A stretch of 64,000 bases of DNA. It comes from Paraburkholderia ferrariae NBRC 106233. Its GTDB lineage: Bacteria > Pseudomonadota > Gammaproteobacteria > Burkholderiales > Burkholderiaceae. Location: NCBI RefSeq assembly GCF_000685035.1, contig NZ_BAYB01000007.1, positions 1-64,000 on the forward strand, in the 5' to 3' direction. Below the pieces are notes generated by a model. That model did no database searches. It was not told the DNA's origin and was given only the letters and a program-made list of their open reading frames with translations. This document shows, one piece after another, positions 26,646-35,352 of this stretch; positions within the stretch are counted from its first letter, which is position 1, and the number at the start of each line of letters is the position of its first letter. Both the position numbers and the translations under genes were made by a program.

Positions 26646-27863
26646 ATGCGTGATGGAACCGTAGTCGTCGTCGGTGCTGGACAGGCAGGGGCGTGGGCAG
26701 CGCGCACATTGCGTTCGGAGGGGTTTCGTGGGTGTATCGTGCTGGTGGGCGATGAGGCGTGGCCTCCTTATGAGCGGCCGCCGCTTTCTAAGGAGCAGCT
26801 GGAGCGGATTCCCGCGCCTCCGCAATATCTGATAAGTCTGGAGGAATTCTCAACGCTGAACATCGAATTGAGAAGATCCTCGTTCTGCGATTTTATCGAT
26901 CGCGTCGGGTCCCGGGTACGACTTGCGGAAGGCGACTGGATTGAATATGACAAACTAATTCTTTGTACCGGTGGTCGTTCGCGCCTCCCGACAATTCCTG
27001 GCATCGACGCACCGTGCGTGCATACGCTTCGAACAATCGAAGATTCGGCGAACCTTCGTGAAGCAATCCACCGAGGTGGCAGGGTACTAATCGTCGGTGG
27101 AGGGTGGATAGGGCTAGAGGTTGCGGCGGCGGCGCGCGCGGCGGGCTGCCATGTGACTCTTGTTGAGGCTACGCGCCGGCTTTGCAGCCGCACGGGATCG
27201 GCCCAGCTGTCTGAGTTTCTCGCACGGCTGCATCGCGCCAACGGTGTGGATGTACGACTTGGCACGGGTGTCACAGCACTTGAGGATGGAACTCAGGACG
27301 GCTGTCGTGCGGTTTTTTCCGACGGCACCGTCATGGAGGCTGACGTTGTTGTGGTGGGCGTCGGACTAGTACCAAATGACCGGCTCGCCAGAGATGCGGG
27401 TCTGGCGTGCGACGGTGGAATTTTGGTGGATCAACAGTGCCGGACGTCCGACGCATTGATCTTTGCTGCTGGTGACGTGACTGCTATCCGACGGCCAGAG
27501 CAAGCGCCATTGCGGCTCGAATCCTGGCAGAACGCGCAGGACCAGGCCATTGCTGCGGCGCGTGCAGTTCTTGGACAGGAGATCAACTATCGTCCCTTGC
27601 CTTATTTCTGGTCGCAGCAATATGGTTCGCTTGTCCACATTGCCGGCACCACCAGATTAGGCACCGAAGCGGTTGTCCGGGTTGTGGACGATAGCCGATT
27701 CGTAGCCGTTGAGATTCGGGCGGATGGGCAAATTGAGTCGGCGGTCAGCGTAAATTTGCCGCGCGAATTCCGGCAATTGCGGAAACTTGTCGCGGAAGGC
27801 ACGCGCGTCGACGTCGGGCGCTTGCGTGACGCCAATGTGCCGCTGGTAAAGGCGGTCGCATAA
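26646..27863 (+). CDS. NAD(P)H:ferredoxin reductase, FAD-dependent (NagAa/BphA4-like)
   Basis: This FAD/NAD(P) flavoprotein (405 aa) would be the electron source for the ring hydroxylase at 34815-36603 by way of the ferredoxin at 31347. Motifs are VVGAGQAGAWAA near residue 8 (FAD), LIVGGGWIGLEVAAAA near 142 (NAD(P)H), and IFAAGDVTAI near 270 (FAD). The sequence PPYERPPLSKEQL near 37 is also typical. It parallels the reductase at 1348 along its whole length. It opens the region-7 operon, about 290 bases after the TGTTCC palindromes. The ATG has AGAGGA upstream. Confidence 0.91.
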   Translation: MRDGTVVVVGAGQAGAWAARTLRSEGFRGCIVLVGDEAWPPYERPPLSKEQLERIPAPPQYLISLEEFSTLNIELRRSSFCDFIDRVGSRVRLAEGDWIEYDKLILCTGGRSRLPTIPGIDAPCVHTLRTIEDSANLREAIHRGGRVLIVGGGWIGLEVAAAARAAGCHVTLVEATRRLCSRTGSAQLSEFLARLHRANGVDVRLGTGVTALEDGTQDGCRAVFSDGTVMEADVVVVGVGLVPNDRLARDAGLACDGGILVDQQCRTSDALIFAAGDVTAIRRPEQAPLRLESWQNAQDQAIAAARAVLGQEINYRPLPYFWSQQYGSLVHIAGTTRLGTEAVVRVVDDSRFVAVEIRADGQIESAVSVNLPREFRQLRKLVAEGTRVDVGRLRDANVPLVKAVA

Positions 27864-27893
27864 CCCATCGGCGTGAACAAAAACAGGAGATAG

Positions 27894-28310
27894 ATGCAAA
27901 TGCGAGCCAGCGACGTTGATTTACTCTCGGAAGTGGTTTTCCGCTTCTTTTCGGGACTCGATCAACACGATCATCGGAGCGTTGCGAAGTTAATGGCCCG
28001 CAAGGGTACGTGGCATCGGCAGGGCGTCGAACTCGTGGGACCGGAAGCTGTCTTGACCGCGCTCGAACAACGCGATCCGAAGCGGCACACTGCTCATCTG
28101 GTTAGCAACTTGCGCGTTGAGACGGTTGGCGAGAATAGTGCGCGTCTACGCTATTACATGACGGCTTTTGAATCCGTCGCGGACGCTGACCAGACCTTGG
28201 GTCCGCCAAAAATGGCCGGTGTGCGCGACTGCACGGATGACCTGATACTTGAAGACGGGCATTGGCGCATAGACTGCAAGAGAAGCAAATTGCTCTTGCC
28301 GGCCATGTGA
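27894..28310 (+). CDS. SnoaL/NTF2-like small protein
   Basis: This protein (138 aa) has the length and pattern of the SnoaL-like/NTF2 alpha+beta fold: SEVVFRFFSGLDQHDHRSVA near residue 10, KGTWHRQGVELVGPEAVLTAL near 38, and a C-terminal beta strand DGHWRIDCKRSKLLLP. Members act as isomerases, hydratases or dioxygenase beta-like subunits, so no reaction is claimed. The ATG is preceded by AGGAG. It is the second gene of the operon, between the reductase and the hydratase. It could act on an unstable pathway intermediate. Confidence 0.7.
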   Translation: MQMRASDVDLLSEVVFRFFSGLDQHDHRSVAKLMARKGTWHRQGVELVGPEAVLTALEQRDPKRHTAHLVSNLRVETVGENSARLRYYMTAFESVADADQTLGPPKMAGVRDCTDDLILEDGHWRIDCKRSKLLLPAM

Positions 28311-28352
28311 GCGGCGCTCGCAGTTCATCCCTAATAAATTACCGGATCGCTC

Positions 28353-29156
28353 ATGCTAGACAAGTTCGTCATCGAGTCGCTTGCTTGCGAGCTTCTCGAA
28401 GCAGAAAGAAGTCGCACGCCAATAAAGCAGATCTCCCTACGCTATCCCGACATTACCATCGCTGATGCATATGCTATTCAGCGCGGTTGGGTCGGCATGA
28501 AGATCGCCGCAGGTAACGCCTTGCGCGGCCACAAAATTGGACTGACATCCCGGGCAATGCAGATGGCAGTCGGTATCAACGAGCCAGACTACGGCGCGCT
28601 GCTTGACGACATGTTCTTTGAGGATGGAGCGACGATTCCGACGGAGCGATTCATCGCGCCACGGGTCGAAGTCGAACTGGCGTTCATCATGGAGCGCGAT
28701 TTGGAAGGCCCACGCGTCACACTCTTCGACGTGCTCGACGCAGTGCGCTACGTGACTCCAGCTCTCGAGATCATCGATTCGCGGACGCAAATGGTAGATC
28801 CAGAAACAAAACGTACGCGGAAGGTTTTCGATACCATTGCAGATAACGCTGCCAACGCGGGCATAGTTATTGGCGGCCGCCCGGTGCGCGTGACCGACGT
28901 CGATCTTCGTTGGGTCAGCGCGGTCCTCTCGCAAAACTCGGTTATCGAGGAAACGGGCGTCGCGGCGGGTGTTCTCAACCACCCGGCGAATGGCGTGGTC
29001 TGGCTCGCAAACAAACTCTCGGAACATGGTGTCGCTCTGGAAAAAGGTCAGGTAATCCTGAGTGGCTCGTTCACGCGACCGGTGTTCGCCAGGAAAGGGG
29101 ACACGCTTACGGTCGACTATGGCCCGCTCGGCGCGGTTTCCTGCTACTTTGGTTGA
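28353..29156 (+). CDS. 2-oxo-hept-3-ene-1,7-dioate hydratase-like enzyme (HpaH family)
   Basis: This hydratase (267 aa) of the FAH-fold HpaH/MhpD/XylJ family adds water to 2-oxo-alkenoates before aldol cleavage. Visible features are [20 protein letters not shown] near residue 55, [20 protein letters not shown] with the metal-binding Glu pair near 108, and [20 protein letters not shown] near 190. It is followed 18 bases later by an HpaI-like aldolase, the standard pairing in 4-hydroxyphenylacetate and related meta pathways. Here, however, the ring-cleavage gene is a gentisate-dioxygenase-like cupin, which makes the pathway unusual. 4-oxalocrotonate decarboxylase is a possible alternative. Confidence 0.83.
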   Translation: MLDKFVIESLACELLEAERSRTPIKQISLRYPDITIADAYAIQRGWVGMKIAAGNALRGHKIGLTSRAMQMAVGINEPDYGALLDDMFFEDGATIPTERFIAPRVEVELAFIMERDLEGPRVTLFDVLDAVRYVTPALEIIDSRTQMVDPETKRTRKVFDTIADNAANAGIVIGGRPVRVTDVDLRWVSAVLSQNSVIEETGVAAGVLNHPANGVVWLANKLSEHGVALEKGQVILSGSFTRPVFARKGDTLTVDYGPLGAVSCYFG

Positions 29157-29174
29157 TGCAATCACGGTGAGGAA

Positions 29175-29981
29175 ATGAATCAAAACCGCTTCAAGCGCGC
29201 GTTGGCGCAACGGCAATCGCAGATTGGCCTTTGGCTAGGCTTGCCGAACGCTTACACCGCCGAAATGCTCGCAGGCGCCGGTTTTGACTGGCTTCTGATC
29301 GATGGCGAACATGCACCTAATACGCTCGACTCCATTCTTGCGCAATTGCAGGCGATCGCCGCCTTCGATGTTCAGCCCGTTGTTCGCGCGTCCTGGAACG
29401 ATCCCGTCGAGATTAAGCGGCTTTTGGACATCGGCGCGCGTAATCTTCTCGTCCCAATGGTGCAAAGTGCCGCGGATGCCATTGCGGCGGTAGCGGCCAC
29501 CCGTTACCCACCTGGCGGGATACGCGGGGTCGGGTCGGCGCTTGCCCGCGCGTCACAATGGAATCGCACCTCGGACTATCTCGCGAGTGCCCAAGAGACC
29601 CTTTGCGTGCTCGTCCAGGTAGAGACTCGCGTTGCGCTCGACGAATTGGACGCGATCTGCGCGGTAGATGGCGTCGATGGTGTGTTCATCGGGCCTTCCG
29701 ATCTTGCCGCTGATTTGGGACATCTCGGCAATCCGGGGCATCCTGAGGTGCAACTCGCTGTGGAAGACGCCATCGCTGGAATTTGCCGGTCTGGCAAGGC
29801 TGCTGGCATCCTGATCGGTGACGAGACGCTTGCCCACCGCTATATCGATCTGGGGACGACATTCACCGCTGTCGGCGTGGACACGACAATTCTCGCCCGG
29901 GGCGCAGAGGCCCTCGCGCGGCGATTCAAGATGGAGACTGCGTCTGTGACCACAATGGCTCGAGGGCCAAGCGTTTACTGA
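29175..29981 (+). CDS. 4-hydroxy-2-oxo-heptanedioate aldolase-like enzyme (HpaI/HpcH family)
   Basis: This class II pyruvate aldolase (268 aa) is of the HpaI family. It splits a hydroxy-oxo-diacid into pyruvate and an aldehyde. Motifs are [20 protein letters not shown] near residue 35 (the conserved D-x-E-H), [20 protein letters not shown] near 75, [11 protein letters not shown] near 95, [17 protein letters not shown] near 150 (metal Glu), and [14 protein letters not shown] near 172 (metal Asp). The ATG follows GAGGAA. It works after the preceding hydratase. The gene ends the first transcription block of region 7; a LysR gene follows. Confidence 0.88.
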   Translation: MNQNRFKRALAQRQSQIGLWLGLPNAYTAEMLAGAGFDWLLIDGEHAPNTLDSILAQLQAIAAFDVQPVVRASWNDPVEIKRLLDIGARNLLVPMVQSAADAIAAVAATRYPPGGIRGVGSALARASQWNRTSDYLASAQETLCVLVQVETRVALDELDAICAVDGVDGVFIGPSDLAADLGHLGNPGHPEVQLAVEDAIAGICRSGKAAGILIGDETLAHRYIDLGTTFTAVGVDTTILARGAEALARRFKMETASVTTMARGPSVY

Positions 29982-30019
29982 GCCGAACGATGTTCCTCCC
30001 ACTGGATATCCCGAATATT

Positions 30020-30036
30020 CATAAGATCTCTAATAT
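30020..30036. promoter_or_regulatory. MarR-like operator box 7
   Basis: CATAAGA-TC-TCTAATAT lies about 155 bases upstream of the LysR gene and 40 bases after the aldolase stop. One arm deviates from the consensus. Confidence 0.5.
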
Positions 30037-30190
30037 ACGATGATGTGAGGTCTTCAAACGTCGGTGACCAGTTTTGCAGGGGCAGAAGTCAGGGTTTTGG
30101 AGTGGTTCACACACGCTTTCAATGATCCAATGCATTTGGCCCGCCAGCGTCACCGCCTAACGGGATGCACCGTGTTTGCGGGAGAGAGCG

Positions 30191-31135
30191 ATGGATAGCG
30201 TAGTGGCGCAGTTCATGGAGGCACGGACGCATGTTGCGGAAGGATTCGAGGACCTCACCACGCTGCGTATCTTCGTGCGCACCGTCGAGATCGGCAATTT
30301 TTCGGAGGTCGCACGACGTATCGGTGCCAACCCTGCGATGGTCAGCAAGCGTATCGCAGCGCTTGAAAATAAGGTCGGACAGCGCCTATTGAACCGCAAC
30401 ACGCGGCGGCTCGTCGTCACGGAGATTGGGCAACTGCTTTACGATCATGCGATGCGTGCCCTGCAGGAACTCGATCAAGCCGCCGAAGAGATGTCCTGTA
30501 TGCAAGACCGGGCGAGCGGTCACCTGCGCCTTACTGCACCCTCCATGTTGGGTCAGGCGATTATCACTCCTCGCCTGGGTGAATTCATAATGCAAAATCC
30601 ATTACTTTCCATCGACGTTAACTTCTCAATGGAGAAACTGGATCTCTATAAGGCCGGCATTGACGTCGCCGTGCGAATCGCCGACGTGCTGGATCCTGGC
30701 CTCATGGCGATCCGACTCGCCCCTTACAGCCGTGTGATCTGTGCGGCGCCCGAATATCTGTCGATGCACGGCACACCCACCGAGCCGGAAGATTTGATGG
30801 ACCATAACTGTCTTATAACCCGCGGTTATGCGTTCAGCACGCGCTGGCAGGTGCAGAGGGGCGGGGAGGTTGGGCACGTTCACGTGAAGGGCAACTTCGT
30901 GACCGATAGCGGACAGACCGTGCGAATGGTCTGTCTGGCGGGAATAGGCATCATGATGGCGCCACGTTGGGTCGTCGAGCCAGATCTAGCCGCGGGACGC
31001 CTCGTCGAAGTGCTCAGTAACTACATTCCTAACAATCGCGCGGTGTACGCGGTACTTATCCAGCGCAGCAAAACTTCGAGGAAACTGGAGGCGGCGGTTG
31101 AGTTCCTTCGGAGTTGTTTCTCTGGTATGCAATAA
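30191..31135 (+). CDS. LysR-family transcriptional regulator
   Basis: This complete LysR regulator (314 aa) has a helix-turn-helix near residues 22-60: LRIFVRTVEIGNFSEVARRI then NPAMVSKRIAALENKVGQRL. The effector-binding domain follows with ASGHLRLTAPSMLGQ near 100 and NNRAVYAVLIQRSKTSRKLE at the end. The N-terminus has about 20 residues before the usual start; I keep the ATG at 30191 because GGAGAG precedes it. The gene sits inside the region-7 catabolic cluster and is the best local candidate for controlling it, perhaps through the GGAACAG sites, though that link is inference. Confidence 0.9.
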   Translation: MDSVVAQFMEARTHVAEGFEDLTTLRIFVRTVEIGNFSEVARRIGANPAMVSKRIAALENKVGQRLLNRNTRRLVVTEIGQLLYDHAMRALQELDQAAEEMSCMQDRASGHLRLTAPSMLGQAIITPRLGEFIMQNPLLSIDVNFSMEKLDLYKAGIDVAVRIADVLDPGLMAIRLAPYSRVICAAPEYLSMHGTPTEPEDLMDHNCLITRGYAFSTRWQVQRGGEVGHVHVKGNFVTDSGQTVRMVCLAGIGIMMAPRWVVEPDLAAGRLVEVLSNYIPNNRAVYAVLIQRSKTSRKLEAAVEFLRSCFSGMQ

Positions 31136-31236
31136 ATGGCGCATCTGCGTGCGGTTTAAGTGCCGATATTGAATCGTAGTAGTGCTAACCCTTCGCGACA
31201 CACCTCATCGAAATTGCCTTTACTTATCTCCGACGT

Positions 31237-31253
31237 GGAACAGCTGTTGTTCC
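31237..31253. promoter_or_regulatory. GGAACAG palindrome upstream of the ferredoxin
   Basis: GGAACAG-CTG-TTGTTCC, with one mismatch between arms, lies about 95 bases upstream of the ferredoxin start. It has the same sequence type and spacing as sites at 26338 and 31679. Confidence 0.6.
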
Positions 31254-31346
31254 TCTGCGCGCCTTGTTGTCGAACAGATCATCCTCCACAGTTAATGCAC
31301 GGGCGCATGAAGCGCCGTCTGTAAAGATATAAATAGGGGATAGCCT

Positions 31347-31670
31347 GTGACAGAAAACTGGATCGACGTGTGTGCAACCGAGGAAATCGATGAGGATATC
31401 CCCTTGGCCAGGACCGTCGGCAATCACGAGATAGCGCTGTACCGGGTCGAGGACAAAGTCTACGCGACCGACAACCTCTGCACACATGGCAATGCGCGTT
31501 TGTGCGACGGCTACCTCGAAGGACATGAAATTGAATGTCCGCTGCATCAAGGCCGCTTCGACATTCGCAATGGCCGCGCGCTCTGCGCCCCCCTTACCAA
31601 AAATATCGCTGTTTACCCGGTGAAAGCGGAAGGAAAGCGTGTGTTCGTCGGCATCGAGGCGTCAACCTGA
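31347..31670 (+). CDS. Rieske-type ferredoxin
   Basis: This small [2Fe-2S] carrier (107 aa) has Rieske ligands CTHGNARL near residue 45 and [10 protein letters not shown] near 64. It would pass electrons from the reductase at 26646 to the hydroxylase encoded at 34815-36603. The start is GTG with AGGGGAT upstream. It parallels the ferredoxin at 942. Its promoter region carries a GGAACAG palindrome, and another lies just after the stop, so it may be a separately controlled unit. Confidence 0.91.
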   Translation: MTENWIDVCATEEIDEDIPLARTVGNHEIALYRVEDKVYATDNLCTHGNARLCDGYLEGHEIECPLHQGRFDIRNGRALCAPLTKNIAVYPVKAEGKRVFVGIEAST

Positions 31671-31673
31671 TCT

Positions 31674-31700
31674 CACCAGGAACAGCAGCTGTTCCTGGTG
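31674..31700. promoter_or_regulatory. Perfect 12-bp hairpin containing a GGAACAG palindrome
   Basis: CACCAGGAACAG-CAG-CTGTTCCTGGTG is a perfect 12-bp inverted repeat four bases after the ferredoxin stop. Its core GGAACAG-CAG-CTGTTCC (31679-31695) matches the operator type seen at 26338 and 31237. No T-run follows, so an operator for the next gene fits better than a terminator, though it could do both. Confidence 0.55.
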
Positions 31701-31783
31701 CGGCGTTGTCCGTCGCTGAGTCTCAAAGCAAACTAAAGCCGTTGTCAGGTAAGGAACATGGGTCTCGAAAACCAGGGGGATAC

Positions 31784-32644
31784 ATGAAGCTGGTGAGCTA
31801 TCTCGACAGTACGAACGCGTCATCTGTGCCGTCGTGGGGTGCGCTGATTGAAGAGTCGGTTGTCGACCTCGCGACGCCCGAGTTGAGAACGTTACGCGAG
31901 GCGATCTTACGGGAGCGAATCGAAGGCATCGCGCGGCGCCTTTCGGACACGCAGGCATCGAAGATTATGCCGCTCTCACGCGCAACGCTGCTTCCGCCGA
32001 TCGTCGACGCGGAAAAGATTCTGTGCGTTGGACTCAATTATCTTCGGCATGCCGAAGAGGCGAAGCAGGTCGTGCCGCAGCGACCGTCGGTGTTCGTGCG
32101 CTTCAGCTCGTCGTTTGTCGGGCACGGGCAGCCCGTGATACGTCCGCGAGAATCTGAGCAGTTCGATTACGAAGCCGAAATTGCGGTAGTCATCGGCCGT
32201 CGTGCGCGGCGCGTGAGTGAGGCGGACGCGCTCGAAGTAGTGGCAGGGTATACGTGCATCGCTGAAAATTCGGTGCGTGACTGGCAGCGTCACTCGAATC
32301 AGGCGACGCCTGGGAAAAACTTCGTCAACAGCGGCGGCTTTGGCCCGTGGCTTGTGACACAGGACGAGGCACCGGCGCCGACCGACATGGTGGTAACGGG
32401 CAGGCTCAACGGAGAGGTCGTGCAGCACGACAGCGCCGCGAACATGATCTTCTCCATCCCGCAAATCATCGCCTACGTTTCGACTTTCACGGAGCTCATG
32501 CCAGGCGATGTGATTGCCACTGGAACGCCGGCCGGAGTCGGCATGTCGCGGAAGCCACCGCGTTTTCTGCGCGAAGGTGACACCTTCGAAGTTGCAATTA
32601 GCGGCATTGGCGAGCTACGCAATCCCGTACACAACGATTTCTGA
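31784..32644 (+). CDS. FAH-family hydrolase (fumarylpyruvate hydrolase-like)
   Basis: This fumarylacetoacetate-hydrolase-fold enzyme (286 aa) probably cleaves a C-C bond of a ring-fission product. Motifs are ILCVGLNYLRHAEEA near residue 84, FVRFSSSFVGHGQPVIRP near 105, QFDYEAEIAVVIGRRARRV near 128 (metal-binding Glu pair), ENSVRDWQRHSNQATPGKNF near 165, and DVIATGTPAGVG near 240. In gentisate pathways such proteins turn fumarylpyruvate into fumarate and pyruvate. The ATG at 31784 follows AGGGGGA. It is followed 15 bases later by the mu-crystallin-family gene and then by the ring-cleavage cupin. A 2-oxo-acid hydratase or isomerase role is an alternative. Confidence 0.83.
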   Translation: MKLVSYLDSTNASSVPSWGALIEESVVDLATPELRTLREAILRERIEGIARRLSDTQASKIMPLSRATLLPPIVDAEKILCVGLNYLRHAEEAKQVVPQRPSVFVRFSSSFVGHGQPVIRPRESEQFDYEAEIAVVIGRRARRVSEADALEVVAGYTCIAENSVRDWQRHSNQATPGKNFVNSGGFGPWLVTQDEAPAPTDMVVTGRLNGEVVQHDSAANMIFSIPQIIAYVSTFTELMPGDVIATGTPAGVGMSRKPPRFLREGDTFEVAISGIGELRNPVHNDF

Positions 32645-32659
32645 AACCAGGGAGTATCG

Positions 32660-33658
32660 ATGAAAGAGGCGGCGATTTGGCTGAGCGAAGAAGCAGTAAC
32701 TTCACTCGTCAGTCTCGGGGACACAATCTCGGCGCTAGAAGACAGCGTTCGACAACTCGGCCACGGATCGGCATTCAATATTCCGAAGGCGCTGGGCAGC
32801 TACAGCGACGCGTCATCGATGCATTCGCTTGGGTCTGCCATGGTGACAGCCGGGTACTGCGGCTACAAAAACTGGGTTAATACCCCTAACGGTGCGAAGG
32901 CGGTATTTATCCTTTTCGACGCGAACGAAGGGAAACTGCTCGCGGTGATGGAAGCCAATTGCCTTGGCAAAATGCGTACCTCCGCGATCACGGGTTTAGG
33001 CACGAAATGGGTCGCCCCCGAAGTTGCGAGCGATATGGCGCTGATCGGCTCCGGTCGACAAGCGTTCGCGCAAGTCGCGGCAATTAATCTCGTTAGGCCG
33101 CTAGAACGTATCCGCATCTGGAGCCCGACGCCCGAGAGGCGGCAGGCATTCTGCCGCTCGCTGGCCGAGCAGTTCGACTTTGAAGTACGCGAGGCCAACA
33201 CGATTGACGAGGCGACAGAAGGGGCACCTATCGTGACGACAGTCACTCGTGCCCGCGAACCCTTCCTGAGGTCGCGCATGCTGGCGCGTGGTGCACATCT
33301 GAACGCTGTCGGCTCCATCCTGCCGAGCAGCGCGGAGATCAATCAGGACGTGTTCGAGCGCGTGGGCTTCATCGCCGTGGACGACGTGCCGAATGCGCGC
33401 AAGGCGTCGCGAGAACTAATTGACTATTTCGACAAAGGTGCGGGCGGTGGCGACTGGGAGCGGGTACGCCCGCTTGGAACCGTAGTCGCCGAAGGCATCA
33501 CGCCGCCAGCCGACTGCGATATCACGCTTTTCAAGGCGATGGGTATGGGTATCTCGGACCTGACCGTAGCCATGCTCGCCTATCAACGGGCGGTGCAGCA
33601 TGGCATCGGCTCGCCCTTCTCTCTAACCGCCAGCGCCGCTATCCAGTGGAAGGGCTAA
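32660..33658 (+). CDS. Ornithine cyclodeaminase / mu-crystallin family protein
   Basis: This NAD(P)-binding protein (332 aa) is of the OCD/mu-crystallin family. Members deaminate amino acids or reduce cyclic imines. Features are GYCGYKNWVNTPN near residue 70 with a family Lys, MEANCLGKMRTSAITGLGTK near 97, the Rossmann motif ALIGSGRQAFAQVAAI near 130, and FIAVDDVPNARKASREL near 235 with the conserved Asp. Such an enzyme is unexpected in a plain gentisate pathway. It would make sense if the ring-cleavage product carried nitrogen, for example from an aminosalicylate, but this is inference. It lies between the FAH-family gene and the cupin in one operon. Confidence 0.83.
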   Translation: MKEAAIWLSEEAVTSLVSLGDTISALEDSVRQLGHGSAFNIPKALGSYSDASSMHSLGSAMVTAGYCGYKNWVNTPNGAKAVFILFDANEGKLLAVMEANCLGKMRTSAITGLGTKWVAPEVASDMALIGSGRQAFAQVAAINLVRPLERIRIWSPTPERRQAFCRSLAEQFDFEVREANTIDEATEGAPIVTTVTRAREPFLRSRMLARGAHLNAVGSILPSSAEINQDVFERVGFIAVDDVPNARKASRELIDYFDKGAGGGDWERVRPLGTVVAEGITPPADCDITLFKAMGMGISDLTVAMLAYQRAVQHGIGSPFSLTASAAIQWKG

Positions 33659-33711
33659 CCGACCTCGAGACCGGCGACTGCTTACCCCGCACAATAGAAA
33701 AGGAGACACAT

Positions 33712-34809
33712 ATGCAAGGCGAAATCACCCTGGTTGATGTGAGTGGCGCACCACCGCGCGAGCAGACTGTATGGCCGACGGTGGTGCTGCCGAAGTCTGC
33801 GATCGATGCGGAAGTGGAGCGACTCGCGAGCATCGCGCGCCCCGCCAATGGGGTACGTGCGTCGGCTGTCAATCACCCGATGAATACGGGGCCGACGCCC
33901 GCATATGCGCCGGGGATCGATGTGCATATCGTCGTTCTCAAGCCGGGTGAGACGAGCGAGCCGATTATGCGCAACTCGAGCCGCGTTGACATGTGCATTC
34001 GCGGATCGGGTGTGGTAACGACCGGCAAGAAGTGCTTTGAAGTCGAGAAATTCGATGTATGGAATACACCATCCATGCAGGCGCAGGTCATCACTAACAA
34101 TGGCAGTGATCTTCTGGTCCGCCTTTCGTATAGCAACGCGCCGCTGCTCGAACGCCTTGAAGTGCATTACGTGAACGAGAATGCAGCTAGTCTTCCGCAT
34201 AGGGACGAGGCGCATGAGAAGAGTGCGGGCCAGCGCCGTGCGCGGGACGCGTCGACGCCTATCGAGATTGGTGCCGACGGTGCGCAGATGCTCGGGTATG
34301 AATGGCTCGTCGACATCGACACCATCCACTCGAAGGCGTTGCATTGGCCGTGGAAAGAGGTCTCGCCCCATTTGCAGAAAGTGTACGGAATGGATCTCAA
34401 GTACACCGGGCGGCATCTGTATGTGCTTTACAACCCCGCAACGGAACGCCGCATCGGCACTTCGCCGAGCTTTTTCGCGACGATTGCGAAGCTGCCGCCC
34501 GGCAAGGTGGACCAGCCGCATCGCCACACCTCCGCCGCGATCAACTACATTATGTGGGGGCATGGAAAGAGCGTCGTGAATGGCGAGAAGATCCAGTGGT
34601 CCGAAGGGGATCTACATTTTTCCGCACCTGGCTGGTCGGTCCACAACCATGCGTCGCGCGAACAAGGATTCATGGCCCTGACCATTCAGGATCATCCACT
34701 GCACATCGCGAACGAGTCGCTATTGTGGCAAGAGACGCTGAAGGCGCCGATCGTGAAACTCGGAACCGACTATGGAGTGCAGACCAATCTGTCGGCGATA
34801 GCGGAGTGA
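33712..34809 (+). CDS. Bicupin ring-cleavage dioxygenase (gentisate/salicylate 1,2-dioxygenase-like)
   Basis: This two-cupin protein (365 aa) has the size and layout of gentisate and salicylate 1,2-dioxygenases, which open the ring between the carboxyl- and hydroxyl-bearing carbons. The C-terminal cupin holds QPHRHTSAAINYIMWG (His270, His272) and APGWSVHNHA (His311, His313), a complete metal site. The N-terminal cupin has no matching H-x-H; the equivalent stretch reads SEPIMRNSSRVDMCIRGSG. Characterised gentisate dioxygenases bind iron in the N-terminal cupin, so this is a distinct branch. The ATG follows AGGAGA. It overlaps the small hydroxylase subunit gene region. A close paralogue is at 54465. 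Confidence 0.8.
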   Translation: MQGEITLVDVSGAPPREQTVWPTVVLPKSAIDAEVERLASIARPANGVRASAVNHPMNTGPTPAYAPGIDVHIVVLKPGETSEPIMRNSSRVDMCIRGSGVVTTGKKCFEVEKFDVWNTPSMQAQVITNNGSDLLVRLSYSNAPLLERLEVHYVNENAASLPHRDEAHEKSAGQRRARDASTPIEIGADGAQMLGYEWLVDIDTIHSKALHWPWKEVSPHLQKVYGMDLKYTGRHLYVLYNPATERRIGTSPSFFATIAKLPPGKVDQPHRHTSAAINYIMWGHGKSVVNGEKIQWSEGDLHFSAPGWSVHNHASREQGFMALTIQDHPLHIANESLLWQETLKAPIVKLGTDYGVQTNLSAIAE

Positions 34810-34814
34810 TGCAT

Positions 34815-35333
34815 ATGAAACAGCGCATTACTCCTCTGGTCGCACCTGTTCCGCGCGACAGCAAACTCGTCTCGTTGGAGCAGGAAATCAGATTCCTCTT
34901 CGAGGAAGTGGCGGACTCGCTCGATCAGGACGAGGTGGAGCGATTTCCCGGTTACTTCATCGACGACTGCATCTATCAAGTCGTCTCGCGTGAGAACTAT
35001 GCGGAAGGACTGCCGCAGGCGGCTATCTACTGCGAAGGCATCAACATGGTAAGGGATCGTGTGATCGCGTTGCGTGAAACACAGGTATACGTCGCGCGCA
35101 TATGGCGCCACTTCCTCAGTGGTATCCGCGTCACTGCCATCGACCAAGGCAATGTTCACGTGCGCTCGAACTTTCTTGTGACAGAAGCGATGTCCGACAG
35201 CGAGCCTACCATGTTTCTCGTGGGCCAATACCTCGATGTGCTGGTGCGCGTGGGAAACGGCCTGCGATTCAGGCAGCGTCTCGCCGTCTACGACAATCAC
35301 CATATCAGACGTTCGCTGATCTTACCCGTATAG
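34815..35333 (+). CDS. Ring-hydroxylating oxygenase, small (beta) subunit
   Basis: This beta subunit (172 aa) has the NTF2-like fold of NagH/BphA2-type proteins and supports the alpha subunit in a mixed multimer. Recognisable parts are EEVADSLDQDEVERFPGYFI near residue 30, YQVVSRENYAEGLPQAAIYC near 55, MVRDRVIALRET near 78, and RQRLAVYDNHHIRRSLILPV at the C-terminus. The upstream cupin stop overlaps an in-frame ATG at 34809, but the ATG at 34815 has better spacing to GGAG. It is followed 19 bases later by the large subunit. It pairs with the paralogue at 55604. Confidence 0.88.
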   Translation: MKQRITPLVAPVPRDSKLVSLEQEIRFLFEEVADSLDQDEVERFPGYFIDDCIYQVVSRENYAEGLPQAAIYCEGINMVRDRVIALRETQVYVARIWRHFLSGIRVTAIDQGNVHVRSNFLVTEAMSDSEPTMFLVGQYLDVLVRVGNGLRFRQRLAVYDNHHIRRSLILPV

Positions 35334-35352
35334 AGTTTACGAGGAGACGTAC

